NCBI GenBank assembly: GCA_030533445.1
Contig: CM060080.1
Location: 18,863,377-18,927,376, forward strand
From: Cyprinodon diabolis
Lineage: Eukaryota; Chordata; Actinopteri; Cyprinodontiformes; Cyprinodontidae
DNA: 64,000 nucleotides
Reading direction: 5' to 3'
The position numbers and the translations under genes were made by a program. Under the pieces are notes generated by a model that ran no database searches, was not told the DNA's origin, and saw only the letters and a program-made list of their open reading frames with translations. Shown here piece after piece: positions 45,035-58,671 of this stretch (position 1 is its first letter; the number at the start of each line of letters is the position of its first letter).

Positions 45035-47369
45035 TTATTGGTCACTAACTCACCATTAGAAGCTAGGAAGCTAGTTGATCATTTCAATGCATGTAGAGAG
45101 AATGTTAATATGTTATTTCATGGTTTAATCATTACCATTTGTGATGATTAAATCTGGGGACACACGCAAAACTTTTTGTATCCAAATTGATTAAGAAAAG
45201 AGTGAGTTAAAAAAAAAGTTGCTTTAGCAGATTTTTGTTGCAAAATGACTGAAAAACCCAAATCTACAACTCTATCATATGAGACTCAGAACCTGTATCA
45301 TACTAATCAACAATCAGTTTATTTCAATGATGTTATACACAAGTCCCACAAGCTCTTTTTTTATATCTGAAAGTTTTTAAATACCCCTTTTTTGTACAGG
45401 ACAAAATGTTCCACCTTAAAAGCCACTCCCACTAAAAATGAATAGGATTTGAAATGTTTGCTTGTGGGTTTTGTACTCATGTAGAGAATTTTAATTATTG
45501 CTTTGTTTCATGCAGTGTTAGCAGTCGACAATATGTCCGGGCTGGATTGCATAAATAGTGCATATTAGGTTATTGAATGCACAGACTCTAATTAAAGCAT
45601 TTCTCTGCTTTTTTGTTTTGTTTGATTATTTCATGGTTTCTGTCTTCTGCCATTCACATTTTTTGTGTATGTTATCTGTTTTTATAAGGACTTTGTGTCT
45701 GCTAACTCTTGCTTTTTTGTGTTTGTGCTCCATTATCAGAAAAATCATTATCACAAAAATATTTTGTAAACAGTAGTCATTCAATGTTTTTTCACAGGAT
45801 GGGTTAAGGCAATCATTTTTACTAGGAAATATCCACACACCAGAAATGCTTACACAGCCTCTCAGCAAAACCAGCAATCATAGATTTAAAAATCCAGTTG
45901 GGCTTTATTAGTTGTTGCATTTTTATCCAAAAATTATTCAGTGCCCAGTTCTGTGCATGTTAATACCAACTTTGATGTGAACCAAAGTTTACATACAACG
46001 TACAAGCAAACTTGCATACTTTACTTTCAGCATTTATGAAAACTAACGCAGATAAATAAGTTGCACAGCTGTCTCCTCATATTTTCAACTGGCGGATATC
46101 AGACCACTACTCATGTATGCACAGACACACTTGGCCTGCTGACAGGCCAAACGCTGCTGCATACTGCCAAATGGGGACAAGAGATATGATTCAACTGTCG
46201 TGAGCATGATCCAGAGCTGTCATCCAATTTCACCCACCTTCTGCTGCCGCAAAGAGTCGCAGAACTGATGATTTGCCAAATGACCGGACACACAGCTTTT
46301 AATGGTTTATTCATTCTTTTTGACATCTATGACTTTTATTCCTCTGAATACTAGAACCATATCCCTTTTAATTATGGTTCATTTACAATTTTAATATACC
46401 AGTGCAATCATTATGAGTGGTTATTTTAGGAAACGGTTGATACCATAAAGCTCATGCACATCTCCCCTCAGCAGTGTCTGCCAAAAGGTATCCTTGATTG
46501 CCTCCTACAGCACTTGATAAGCAATGTTAATCATGAACAGGTCATGACAAACAGAATTCCTGTTAAAAAAAACTTTCTTTTAATATTTGATTTGTCCCCA
46601 GGAACAGGATAAGTGTTGGAGACTCTGTCAGAATTTAAATCAGCTTCTCACTGACAAACTGTAATATCTCTGAAAGAAGAATTTCAGGGGCTTTATCTTT
46701 GTTGCAGTAAAAAAAAAAACAGCAATCATCACCGCCTGAAGAAAACAACACTCCCTCGGTGCTGATGGACTTTAGAAACCATCTGTATGACACAGCTATA
46801 ACTGCAAATTATGTAGAGCAGGATAAGATAAACAAACTTAGTAGCATTTCCTGATGCACATTTATTCTGTGTTGAAAACATTCATATTAGAACAACACTT
46901 CTTTGCTACAGATCAGCTGCACCACATGTCTTGATACAACAAACAATTCCTAGAATATAAATAGACCTGAAGCATAATTTCAAAGTGAACTTTCATTTTT
47001 TTTTAAGTTTATCAGGTTCTAGGAACTTGGTATTGGTATAAATCCAACATAGGAGGATAGGGAAAAGGGAGAAAGTTCCTTTTATGTGGATGTTTCTGAA
47101 TGTGTTTCGATTAGTTGTGGGCACATAAATGAGTTATCATAGCAATAAGACATGTTTCTTCCCAATTATTTTATCATGCATCTTTTTCATTAGCCTTAAC
47201 GTTGCTGCTGTGCTGAATTATTACTAATTACATACCCACTTAGAAAATAAACCCCTCTGTCAAAGGAAGGTTGGGATGTTAACCCCCATAACCATGGCGG
47301 TGGATTTGCATCATCATGCATTTCAACCATTAACAGCCTTTGTGTTTTAGAAGTGGTGCCTTGCAGCAG
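45035..47369. other. Unique DNA, no gene seen
   Basis: 46,080-46,280 is a less AT-rich, repeat-free patch of possible regulatory nature. No exon, RNA gene or repeat is recognised elsewhere in this stretch. Confidence 0.5.
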
Positions 47370-48375
47370 TTCCTCCCTGGTAAGGTTTACTCCAGGGTGC
47401 TGGAGAGGAGGATCCGGCCGATAGTCAAACTTTAGATCCAAGAGGAACAATGCAGTTTTTGTCCCGGTTGCGCCACAAAGGACAAGCTCTATATTCTTCA
47501 TCGAGTGCTCGAGGGTTCGTGGGAGTTCATTTAATCAATCGACTTGTGAGGATTGGTTGGGCGAAATCCGGCAGTTAGTCGTACCTGTTCCCGATGCATG
47601 TTGGTCTCCGCCAGGGCGGCCCTTTGTCACCTGTTCTGTTCATTATATTTATGGACAGAATTTCTAGGACCAGCCAGGGACCAGAGGCTTTCCGGTTTAG
47701 GGAACCTCAGGATATCATCTCTGCTGTTTGCAGATGATGTTGTCGTGTTGGCATAATCAAACCAGGACCTTTGACGTGCACTGGGGCGGTTTGCAGCCGA
47801 GTGTGAAGCGGCCAGGTTGAGGATCAGCACCTCTATATCCAAGGTAACGGTTCTCCACCGGAGAAAGGCGGACTCACCCCTCTTCAGGTGGGGGGAGTCA
47901 ATCATTGGAGAGTCCTTGTCTCAAGTGGAGGAGTTCAAGTATCTTGGGGTTTTGTTCACGAGTGAGGGGGAGATGGAGCCTGAGATCGATAGACGGATCG
48001 GCGCAGCGTCTGCAGTGATCTGGACACTATATCGGACTGTCGTAGTGAAGAGGGAGCTCAGTCGGGGGGCAAAGCTCTCGATTTACCTATTGATCTACGT
48101 TCCCAACCTCACCTATGGTCATGAGATTTGGGTAATGACTGATAGGACAAGATTGCAAATACAAATGGCTGAATGAGTTTCCACAGGGTGGCTGGGCGCA
48201 CTCTTCGAGATTGGGTAAGGAGCTCAGTCACCCGGGATGAGCTCGGAATAGAGTTGTTGCTCCTCCACATTGAAAGGAGCCAGCTGAGGTGGCTCAGTCA
48301 TCTGTTCTGGATGCATCCTGGTTGCCTCCCTCGGGAGGTGTTCCAGGCATGTCCCATTATTATGGAAAGGGTTTA
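47370..48375 (+). pseudogene. RTE-like LINE reverse transcriptase, broken
   Basis: Conserved segments occur in order across several frames: LPGKVYSRVLERRIRP near 47,385; a GLRQGGPLSPVLFI block near 47,602; the catalytic LLFADDVVVLA at about 47,721-47,753, at once followed by a stop; VEEFKYLGVLFTSEGEME and IDRRIGAASAVIWTL near 47,925-48,030; KAKLSIY-like and VPNLTYGHEIWV blocks; and RSQLRWLSHLFWMHPG near 48,270. This order fits the palm, thumb and C-terminal tail of RTE-clade (Rex3-like) fish LINEs. The endonuclease and 5' palm are missing, with several frameshifts and stops. It ends at 'gtcccattattatgg' without a 3' tail. Clade assignment is from memory. Confidence 0.8.
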
Positions 48376-50407
48376 GCAAGACTACAAAATCCAAATGTAT
48401 TCATAAAGTGAAACTTACACATGCCAACCTCTTATTCAGATTACTCCAGTTGGGGTTCAAATGTGTTTTGTAACTAATATCCACCATATGTAATCTAAGA
48501 GACACTGGGCTCTATAGCAGCCTGTGAAAAAAATGTCCTTTTTACATTGGTTGGCACCAGATTCTCACCCACCGGGCACAAACAAGTCATGTTTCAACAG
48601 CAAAGTGTCTGGCTTTCTCCTCAAGTTAAAACTGTTTTTTTTTTTTTTATCCTAAAACTAGTAATGAACTTGTTTATGTAGCTATAATCTGCTAATCTGA
48701 AGTACATGTCAGATTACATTTCATCAACTGTAAAAAGTATTTGTTTAAAGTGCTACCACCAACTGTCACCATCGTTTATTTCATCATGTTGTGAAATGAA
48801 ATATCATTTAAACCAAAAGCATATGTGCTGCAATAGCAGGAATTTAGTTTAAAAGATTCATTGTCTTCTCTTACTGATCTCGATACAGCTAAATGTAATT
48901 CCATCTGTTCCATAAAACCTTGTGTAAAGCAATGGAGACTTTAATCCAATCATTACTATTATTTGTGGATCTGTTCATTGAAGCTGTGTTTTATAGTCAA
49001 TTTAAAGGCGCTCTCAGGAAAACACTTATTGATGACACTTAATGCCAACATGTGAGTACCAGGTCTCCAGTAATGATGTTTACTGGTTGCTCAGGACATG
49101 AAGGCATGTGGACATAAAGCTTTATGAGGTTTAAGACAGCTAAGTCTAGAGATATATTTTAAGACTGCTGATCTGTCAGACTTAAATGGCCATTTAGATC
49201 TTACCGCAGAACATTTCATGATAAAAAAACAGCCATTTAATTTTATTAAAGTAGAGCCAATAAACAAAAATAAAAAGCATTTGCGTGTGTTTGTTAGTAG
49301 ACATGGATGAGGAGGATCAATAAGAATTAGCTATTTTATGGCTTAGTTTTATGGCAGCCTTATATAAGTTCTTACTATAGTATGTTACTAAAGATTATGA
49401 CATAGTTGCAAAGTATCCAAATGGTGATACTCTGTGAGTGCAAATACTTCACAACAATAGTTTTGTGTAAAATAAATAAATACATTCTAAGAATTCACTA
49501 TGATTCTCAGAAAAGTAGGATTTTTCTCCTCATTATCAGTTTGAAGTCATTTTACTGAGAGAAGGATAATTCATGTGAAAACATTTAAAGCAGCTTTAAT
49601 CTTCTCTGAAGTGAGCCTTGACCCAAGGTTCTGACCATGTAATGCTAAGAGAAGCTAGAAAAACCTCCAAGAGTCAAATCTCCAAATAAACGTGCTTTAT
49701 TTAGCGTTTTAAATGGTAAGGTACTTTGTTGGACAAAGACAAGTACTGAATGAAGGAAGCTTGCTTCGAAGAGTTGAAAGAGAAAGGCTCTTCTTTCTAA
49801 ACTATTAAAAAAGGCACCGTCAGAGTCTGGCAGTATTTTCAAGGTTAAAACACAATACCCACATTAATGGCCTTAGTCTTTGATGATGTCCCGGGTTCCA
49901 AACTCAACAATTGCAGTAGACACAATTGCCCCTTTGGTTTTCAGCTTATTTTAGTTATTCTGTTACAGCACCACATACAAAATGCATTTTAGTAACTATA
50001 AACTTTTCAGACAGGAACACACCAAATCCATTTTTCGTCGGATTCAACAGAAAATCATGTCGGATTAGGTCATGACATTTAACCCTCATTGAAACTCAAT
50101 TGGGGATGATCACATTGTGCTTGTGTAGATCCAAATGAGATTACCTCCAGGTCTATTTTAGTCAGATTATGCAGCAATTCAGTAGCAATTTGATGGGTCT
50201 GACAGGAAGACAGATTCAAATACAAAGTAAAACACATCCACTTTTGGGGACAATACAAAATAAAATTTGATAATCTCAAGGGAAAAGAGTCAGTTTTGGA
50301 GTCGCACAACGCAAATATAGTAGCCTAAGAAGGACAGACTTGTGCAAAATTAATGAATGAAACATTAAAAAAAGACTACTTTACCCATGATAGGAATTCA
50401 TGAGGAC
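48376..50407. other. Unique AT-rich DNA, no gene seen
   Basis: No exon, RNA gene or recognised repeat in 2 kb. Confidence 0.55.
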
Positions 50408-50412
50408 AGATA

Positions 50413-50877
50413 TGTTAGGGTTCTCATTTGTTGTGACTCTGAGTTTTCAGTTTTCTGTTATCAGTTGTTTTTATTTTCCATGATATTCTAGCATTCTTTG
50501 GTTACTCTCTGTTGCCCCCTTGTGATTGTTTTCTTTCCCCTTGGATTCCCTCTTGCCAGTTCCATCCACACCTGCTACTCATTCAGCTCGTTAGTCCATC
50601 CTTTGTTTTGTTCTCCTTAAATACTCCACCTCTGCAGTCACTCAGTGCTGGTTCCTTCTCAATGCTGTACTCATCTAATCAGCTCATCTCCCTGTGGCTC
50701 CTCAGGCTCGTTTTTCCCCTGATGTCTCCATGGTTTTTGGTTTGTTAAACTTTTTAGTTAGATTTCTGGATTTTTACCTCTGTTTACTTGTTCTTCAATT
50801 AAATCTGTCAGAACTATCTCTGCTTCACTCGGCTCTGCATCTGGGTCCTTAAGCAACCTAACCACCCATTGTTGACA
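50413..50877 (+). mobile_element. Solo LTR, plus strand
   Basis: The 465-bp unit starts TGTTAGGG and ends TTGACA, between 5-bp flanks AGATA (50,408-50,412) and AGATG (50,878-50,882). It has a TTAAATA TATA-like box near 50,617, a CAATTAAATC polyadenylation-like signal near 50,797, and a 'ctgcatctgggtcctta' end region similar in kind to that of the LTR at 19,643. No internal coding region adjoins it. Probably a Ty3/Gypsy-type LTR. Confidence 0.7.
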
Positions 50878-50882
50878 AGATG

Positions 50883-52259
50883 TGGATAAAGTAGTGATCC
50901 TCTTAGAGTCTTGCAAAAACAACAAGAGACAGAAAGTGCAGTATTTAATCCCGTCGAAAAAATAGTAACTTCAGGCAGAGAAAAAAAAAAGGTAAAATAG
51001 TGATCCTCTTTAAGCCTCACTAAAAACAAAATAATGGGCAGGCAGAGCAGGTAAGCATGCTGTTTCTCTCACCTCTTTATGAAAAAAGGAAGAAAAACTG
51101 ATAAACTTCACAGATCTCTCTCTGAGAATCACCTTTCTCTGCCTTAGTCAGCATATAAACTGTCTCACAGCGTGTATTGCAGTTTTTATTTTTGTTAGTC
51201 ATAGATCTCAATATATTTTTGATATAGGCATATGAACATTCTCTATCTGTTTGCTGTGCAGGCTCGTTGAGTGGGGCTTTGCTTTAATGCGCTGTTCTTT
51301 TTATTTTTTTTTTATAACGTTTCATAATCTGTCCAAGGCAAAGGTGGGAAATAGTTACAAATGTTGTGCCACTGAGAGAAATAAAATCTGCGGAGATCTG
51401 CCTACGCTGCGGGTAACTGAGCTCCTCATTGAGACACTCTATGCGCAGTCAGTGTAACATGGAAAAAAATCGGATCAGAGATTAAAAAGTCATACATAAC
51501 CGGTGTGTTCTGGCCTTTAGATGATTTTTAGCCTTGATTGTGATATTTCCAGATTTCTCTAAACATTGTTTTAAAAGAAAGAAATACAAAGACTTTTCTA
51601 TGGAGGCAAGACATATAAACCTTGAAGTCAACCCATACCACCCTATCGATTGATTGTAATTTGCTTGTTCATATCTAATGTGCAGGTAGGACGTACAATA
51701 TTACTGTATTTAGGAGATACCAGTTCCTTTTTCCTTGTTCCTTTCTGAGCTCATTCCTCTCATTTTTTGTCATGACCATCGAGGAAACTTTTCTTTTTAC
51801 CGCATTTCCATTGACTGAGTTGATTAAATTGTTTACAAAAAGATTCTGGACTGGCAAAGCTAAACAGCATCTAACAAAGTATATCTTCATGAATGCTAAA
51901 AACCGACTGAAAAACTTACCCACCATCTCATAAACTGATATGATGAATATGTTTATTTTCTGATTACATTGGAATTTCATTCAGCTGTATTTATTTATGT
52001 ATCTGTTTAAGTTTTTATTGCCCAGATAAATGAGGTAATCTGTCTCTCCTCATGGCGGCTGGAGTCTTCAATCAAACACAAAGAAGAATAGGAGAAGAGG
52101 GAGTAACTTTTACAAATGGCAGGTAAGATAAACAGCAAAGAAAATGTCTTAAACCTATAAAATATTGTGTTCCTGTTGTTTGCGCGGTACAAATCAATAA
52201 AATGTTTAATGAGATATTTTTTCCCCAAATCTATTCAGTATTGATCAGCTGTGCTCCTA

Positions 52260-52264
<5 letters not shown>
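50883..52264. other. Unique DNA with a weak first-exon-like stretch
   Basis: At 52,052-52,122 an ATG in the context CTCCTCATGGCGGCTGG opens 23 codons that run straight into a consensus donor (GGCAG|GTAAGATAA). No promoter features or downstream exon support it, so it is noted here and not called as a gene. The remainder shows nothing recognisable. Confidence 0.4.
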
Positions 52265-52351
<87 letters not shown>

Positions 52352-52369
52352 TTTTTTTTTTTTTTTTTT
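52265..52369. repeat. (TA)n microsatellite plus T run
   Basis: About 41 TA units (52,265-52,346) followed by 22 T bases (52,348-52,369). The Tyr-Ile repeat frames over it are artefacts. Confidence 0.97.
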
Positions 52370-53711
52370 ATCCAGGGAGGGAAAATGAAAAATATACAAT
52401 TTTAAATGTGATTTTTTCATATTAGCATATTTTATTTTTTTTTAACAAAGGAGAAAACCCAGGCTAATAATTCTCTATTATCCATTGCAAAGTAAATTGC
52501 TAGTCATGTTAATCAAACAAACAATGCTGGATTCGGTGTCAGTTTTGCTATTCACTAAGAACTCCTCTGACCTTATCCCTTTCATCACCTCTTCAGCAGC
52601 TCAAATATGGCATGCTAGCAGGGGGTCCACTGAAGTCCCTCACAAGAGAAGCTTTGAAGATTTTAAAGAGAGTCCCAAAAATCCAAACCACCGAAAGCCC
52701 ATTTGCCTTGCAATATGTTTCAGATCATTAAATCATTTTGAGCTTCCCTTGTTTCAGTCAATAACAATCCACAGGCACCATAGGCTGCCTGCAGCAGTAA
52801 CTCTGTCAGCAAATTCTCCTAATGTGGCCATTGAATTTCCATCTAAAACAGTTTCTTTATTTTGATTTAGTTCATTTTTACCCTTCAACACTGGTACAGT
52901 TATTGGAGAAATCGGAAAATGTGAACTTTTGTAGCTTAAGCATTAAATACAGGCAGCCATGAGCTAAAATCTGACAGCAAAAAAAAAACTGAATAAAATA
53001 GCATCCCTCTGTTAGTTGGCTGGTTGTCTTCCACACAGTAATGTCTGCACATCCACACAGTTGATTAACAGATACGCTGCAAGTGGCTGTCTGACTTTCC
53101 TTGGCTGTCAGGGATCTCTTGAGATGTAAAGTGGTGCTTGAACTATTTTCAGTTCTACACCTCGATAAGGGTCCTGAAGGATTCTTCAAATTTGACTCCA
53201 GTATCTTCTAGGTGAGGTACATCATGAGTGAGTGGATTGCTTATTTCATTTAAAGAGAATCAACGGACCAACGTCAGATATTAGCAGCTAACAAATGTTG
53301 TTATAGAGCTCTGGTTCTTTTTAATGACAGCCTATATAGTGACAGGGGTTGGGTTTATCGAACTGTGCTAGATCAGAAACAACTAAACTGAACTTAACAG
53401 AATATTTATTGACAGATAAAGTCATCCCTCTCCTTAGAATAATCTTAACCTTTCCTATAATAAACTTTAAATTAAATGATTAACCCTGATGGACAATGAA
53501 ACATTTGGAGAGATCTTCTCAGAAAAAAGACAAAAGCCTGGCATCCAACGCCACATAGGTCACTGCAATTCATCTGTCAGTGTTTTGAAGTCCTTTTAAC
53601 CAGCTTTGCAAATCTAGACAGATAAAATCCCTTTCTTATTTTAAAAATATTTCCAACTCAGATTGAAAAAAAGACCGTGAAGCCCAATTACTAACTAAAT
53701 ATACTTCAATG
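52370..53711. other. Unique DNA with a candidate conserved block
   Basis: 52,540-52,830 is repeat-free and less AT-rich, with a TCAATAACAATCC SOX-like core, GATCATTAAATCA and several CAG-rich motifs. It may be a conserved non-coding element. The 126-codon frame over it has no domain. No gene is called. Confidence 0.4.
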
Positions 53712-53715
53712 TTAA

Positions 53716-54082
53716 AGGTACAGTGGAGAATTTTCACAAATTTTTGAAAAGACCGCCCTCTGCACTTTAAAAAAAAAGCACATGCACAACCCTGTACCCG
53801 CCATCGAGAGGGAACGCCTATTAAACGTGTGTGAGAGTTTGCACGAGTCCATTTCTCCTCATGCGCTCTCTATTTAAAAGTTGCTGTTTGCATCGTCATA
53901 CAAACATTCTTTCCAAAAGAAGATTTGCAATTTTTCCATGTCAGACTCACCATCTGTAAGTGAAAATGGGGACGATCACATTGGAGGCCTTACTTTAACA
54001 TATTTCCCGAATGATTGACAATTAGGGGGACCACTTATTTTGATGGTCCACCCAGAAAAAAGAAACATTCTCCACTATACCT
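53716..54082 (+). mobile_element. TTAA-flanked MITE, best copy
   Basis: The 367-bp unit starts AGGTACAGTGGAGAA and ends TTCTCCACTATACCT, a 15-bp inverted repeat with one mismatch. Both sides are flanked by TTAA (53,712-53,715 and 54,083-54,086), the target site of piggyBac and Kolobok elements. The AGG start fits Kolobok better than the CCC start of piggyBac. No coding capacity. Copies at 17,507 and 11,330 are more decayed. Confidence 0.85.
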
Positions 54083-54086
54083 TTAA

Positions 54087-57000
54087 GTATTGCACTTTAA
54101 GTTCAGAAATCTTCCATCTCAGTTTCTATTTTTACTCATTCTCTAACAGGTTGTATGCTTTGTTCTGGTCTATTCGTCTTCCCTTCCATTCTAACCAGTT
54201 TAAGCATTCTTGCCAAGGAACACTCCATCCTCCATCACAACAAAGGTATTATCAAGTCTACAAGTGAAGTCAGTGAAGATGTGCAGTTTAGATTTATATC
54301 CCACTTGGCAATTTTCATATTGACTCCGAAGTTCCAATGAGCTTTGATGCATGTACTGTATCTCATCCCTGCACAACCTATGAAAAACTGCATGAGATGT
54401 TTCCGGGCTTTGGTTAACTATTGCTTCCATCTTTAAACTCTTCCAATTAAGACCATACTTTAAAGAAAAGGTTGACAGAATTTTCCACCCTTGCTTGTCT
54501 TAACGTAATTTGCTGTCCAAAATGTAATTATTTAGATGATTCGAGAATATACATTTAGAATAAAGTAATATATAACAGCTGCAAATATGATGAAAAATTT
54601 CTAGTTTTCTGAATGAAAAAAAATGATTTATGGCAGAAGAGCCATAGCAGAAGAACCTAAGATGCTACAATCAAACCCTTAGTAATTGTTTTGAAGATGC
54701 ACAAAAAACAAAACTTCAACCAATATAGATAAAGATTTTTTTAAACATCCAAGTTAATACCATAAACACCATTATTTTGCCTTTCTACCTATGAAAAGCT
54801 TTTTTATCCTACCACTGAGTCTCATTACACACCAACAGCACTACCAGCTGAGTGAGGCAGATGTTCTATTGTGGAGCACGGCAGCTCCTCAAGTGGCCAA
54901 CATCCATCTGAACGTGCGAGTGTGCTGCAGCTGGCAGCCACAGATGAGCAAGGACAATCCATCAGGACAAGGAAAATCGAAGTGATGAAGACGCCGTATG
55001 GGAAGCGTTTTGCTAAAACAGAATACTACAACGATCTGCCCTGCTGCTGTTCTCTGTGGGAGAAAAACAAGACATTGAGAAAAAAAGCTTAAAATATCCA
55101 ATCACTTTGAGGATGTGATATTATTACTGACAAAGACAAGCACAAGAGTTTGCCACAAATTTCAATGGCAAATCAGGGTTACCTTGTAGCCCCTGAAGCT
55201 AATGGCTGCTAATGGAAGTGGAGTGAAGGGGGAGAGAACAGGGGCAGCTGGTGGCAATGTCCAGTCAGTCTTTGTTGGCTTTTGTAGCTGCTGACAAATG
55301 CCAGCAGACAACAGATGCTGTGGGGAGAGCAAAGATCTATTGCAGCAGCCTGAAGCCATGTTTCCCTTGCCATGTTACTGTGAACCAGCCTTCTTTTTTC
55401 AGCCAGAAACCACCGATGATGTTCAGTGTAATACAGTGCAGTTTCAAGTCACTTATACAGAAAGAACAAGCAGCACAACTGAAACTGCTATCAAAGTGTG
55501 ATTACACTAAAGAAACCCAACATGCCAATAAACACAGAACACGATGCAATGAACTCCATTATATAAAGAGCAACTAAAAATATATAGTTGTTCTTGTCTG
55601 TGTGATCGTCATTTAATTTACTTCAATGAAGTGTGCCATGATTTGCATTAGCATTTGCCATCATCAGGCTTTTACAGCCCAGATGTGCTCCAGCAACATT
55701 ACACTCGACTCACTGATCTCAGAAAAGCTCCCTTTCTAATATGCCAGCATACCAGAGACAAGAGGTCAACATGGTCATTGAACGTAAAAAGACAAAAGGA
55801 AAGTGGCAGACTAGGACCATTCTTGCATAATTTATTTAAAGACACTCTTCTACAGCTGACTAACCCCACTAAGTCCCACTTAAAGTGTAACTACAAGCTG
55901 CTGTAGTAACATAAGAGAGTGACAGTCCAAGCAGACAGTTTGCCGTTCGAGGGTCTATCAGGGAAGCCAATTAAAGCCTGTGAATAGCATGGATGGGGCA
56001 ACATCAGGGTATATACAGTATGCACCCACTGGCTTTTTCTGATGTGAATCCAGTTTTCCCCTTTCTGTCATCCTGCTTTAATCGTTGTAATCTTTTCATC
56101 ACAATTGAAACTCTGAAAACTGCCCCCGGATATTGTAAAATTTGCCTAATAACTAAAAAATACCTTTGTAATTGCAGTATTAAATTAGGTAAAAAAAAAA
56201 ATAAAAAGATTTTCCACATACTTATATGTGTTTGCCCTCAGGAAAATACTTTAAAGGTATGTTTTTTATCATTAGAAAAGTCAACAGTGGCTTGGGCACA
56301 ACATACTCATCTGCCATTACTGCCTTTCACCAAAAGAACACCTTGCTTGCATAATGTCACTAATGCATGATATTTTCAACCAATCAGTGTTACCAGGCAC
56401 ATAAGCAGACCGTGCAGTCGATTACAGAGTTCAAAGTAGAAAACTATCAGGAGATCAAAAATGTATTCGAAAATAAAAGGGAATGATTTTAGCCTACTAG
56501 CAAGGAACCAGTTAGGGCATGATTGGAGCTGTTCTGTGGAAGAGCTGAGGTCAACTTAAGATATTCAAGTAAATTTATCCTTTTCGGAAAAAAATGGTAA
56601 TCTTTTGAGTGCACTACTTTTCTATCCACTAGACATTCTGACACTTCTGCAAAATAGCATAAACCATATATAGTGCTCTATGGAGGCCATGGAAAGAGCC
56701 TGTCAGTACTAAATGCAACCAGGCTAAGAGTAATGGGTCAATCACCATAGAAACCTAGTCACACTCAGAGCAAGCCAGCTTTATGAAATCCACATGACAA
56801 CAAATTACGCCAGACTGAGCCAACTTAGCCTAGCTTACAGTTGTATGAAACCACCAGTAGGAGTAACCCAAAATAACAAAAGCTGTTGTGTTGTAAAGAG
56901 GAAAAAGAGAATCTTCCTCTATGAGGAAGGCCCTTACACATCTGCACTGTTACATAGTGGTGATCCATTTTAATAACAGCTGGTTTGTATGCATGTTGAT

Positions 57001-58189
57001 GGCCTACCGTTATTAATCAATCTTAATTACAAAAGAGGGAGAAAAAAGCAGCATCCATGGAACTTTTGTTACTATTGGATAATTGAAAAATAATTTAACA
57101 AGATTAGTTACTTTGGCTAAGATAATTTTTGCTTTTGTTTTAAAAAGAAAAGAAAATGATATTCTCAAGTTAGCTTAGGTTATGTTAGGGTTATTTTTAC
57201 TATTCATGTATGTGTGTGTTAAACCCAAATAATACCTGCCTGTTAAGTGTTAAGGCTTATGTTTTCCCAGCAGTTTATCTAATAAGGACTAGATTTTGAA
57301 ATGAAATGAGAGCACAGACAGAGCGGATTATTCTTGTCACTGTGCATTTGGGTTGTCCTTGATCTAAGAAGACTACGTTATAATTTTATGTGGCTTGAGC
57401 CAGTGAATTCTCCTCATGTAGAAACATGTATGATAAAATAATTTGAGATGTAATGATCTGACACGCTGTGTGTATAAAATGCTTCTTTAAATGGTATTCT
57501 GGGCTGACTTTCTGAAGGAGCGAGCCTGGTGGTAAGCACCGCCAAACTGTATGTAACATTAGCCATTTCTCTGGTCTGAGTAAGATTACAGTCAAAATCT
57601 GTTGACATTTCTAATGTTTATTTAATACATACTGTATACATTATGAAGTGTTATTTAAAGTGTTTAATGATAAGTGTAACAAATCTCTTCTTAGGAGAGA
57701 ATCAGCGAGAGAAAGCTTAAAGGTGTAAACACCCAGCTTGGTGGCTGAACTGAGTAGTTGGGCACTATGCAAAGCTCAAACCATTGCTTCAAATGTCAAG
57801 AACCATAAATAAATATGAAAACATTAAAACTGGTCAATTATTCTAATGGAAAATCTTATAATTCTTTTTTTTCAATATGAGGTAGTGATCGCTGTATTTA
57901 AGAGTAGAAAATCCCTCTAAATTAATTTCAATTGTTTTTTTTAATCAACATTTTATAAGATTTAAGTTTCATGCTGCTACAAACAATCAACAACATTTAA
58001 TAGTGTTTCAGTAATTGTAATAAAATTGATTTTAAAATAACTTCTGTTTCCTCTTCAAAACATTATTCTTACAAAAGATATATCACATCAGCATTTTTTG
58101 GGGATAAATTTGCTCTCTATTTTTACAGCTAACAGTACAGTACAAAGTCATGTGTACGTGAAATAATGTAACTGTTGAAAACAGTTTTT
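54087..58189. other. Unique DNA, no gene supported
   Basis: 54,850-55,500 is less AT-rich, with overlapping frames on both strands (for example 54,871-55,092 and 55,251-55,577), none with a recognisable domain. It may be conserved non-coding sequence. Otherwise no exon, RNA gene or repeat is recognised. Confidence 0.45.
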
Positions 58190-58265
58190 GATGCTCCTTG
58201 AGCCAGCCTTAAAAAAAAAGAAAAAGAGTAAATATCTCCACTGTGAGATCAATAAAGTCAATTAA
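58190..58265 (+). repeat. LINE 3' tail fragment
   Basis: The stretch 'atatctccactgtgagatca' followed by 'ataaagtcaatta' repeats the LINE tail at 3128-3160. Only the last 40-75 bases of the element are present. Confidence 0.55.
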
Positions 58266-58667
58266 TTTCTGGACAACACTGATCTTTAAGCACACAGCTA
58301 GGCCAAACCATAAACAAGACAAAGGACTTTACAGACTTTACAATCAAAATTAACAACAGGACTGCTCCTCGTTAGTATTAAATAAAGGCAGCAAACAGTA
58401 ATCAAATGTTATGATGTGTTTTTCATAAAGATATTTACTTTCCATTCCCAGTAGGGCATCACTTTAGACTTAATTACTTTTCATTTTATTCTGAGGTTAA
58501 GAAAATGTCTTGGAAAATTTGCTAAATGTTACTGATAACTATGCATCTGTTATAAACTAATGAATTCCCAAAGCAGCCCTTATTCTCATAATTCTGTTTA
58601 CTACTTGTCAGAATGAAAATAGAGTCCTAATGTGGATAAAACGCCTGCATCCTTTTTTAATATTTTT
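58266..58667. other. Unique DNA, no gene seen
   Basis: No recognised feature between the LINE tail and the solo LTR. Confidence 0.55.
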
Positions 58668-58671
58668 ATGT

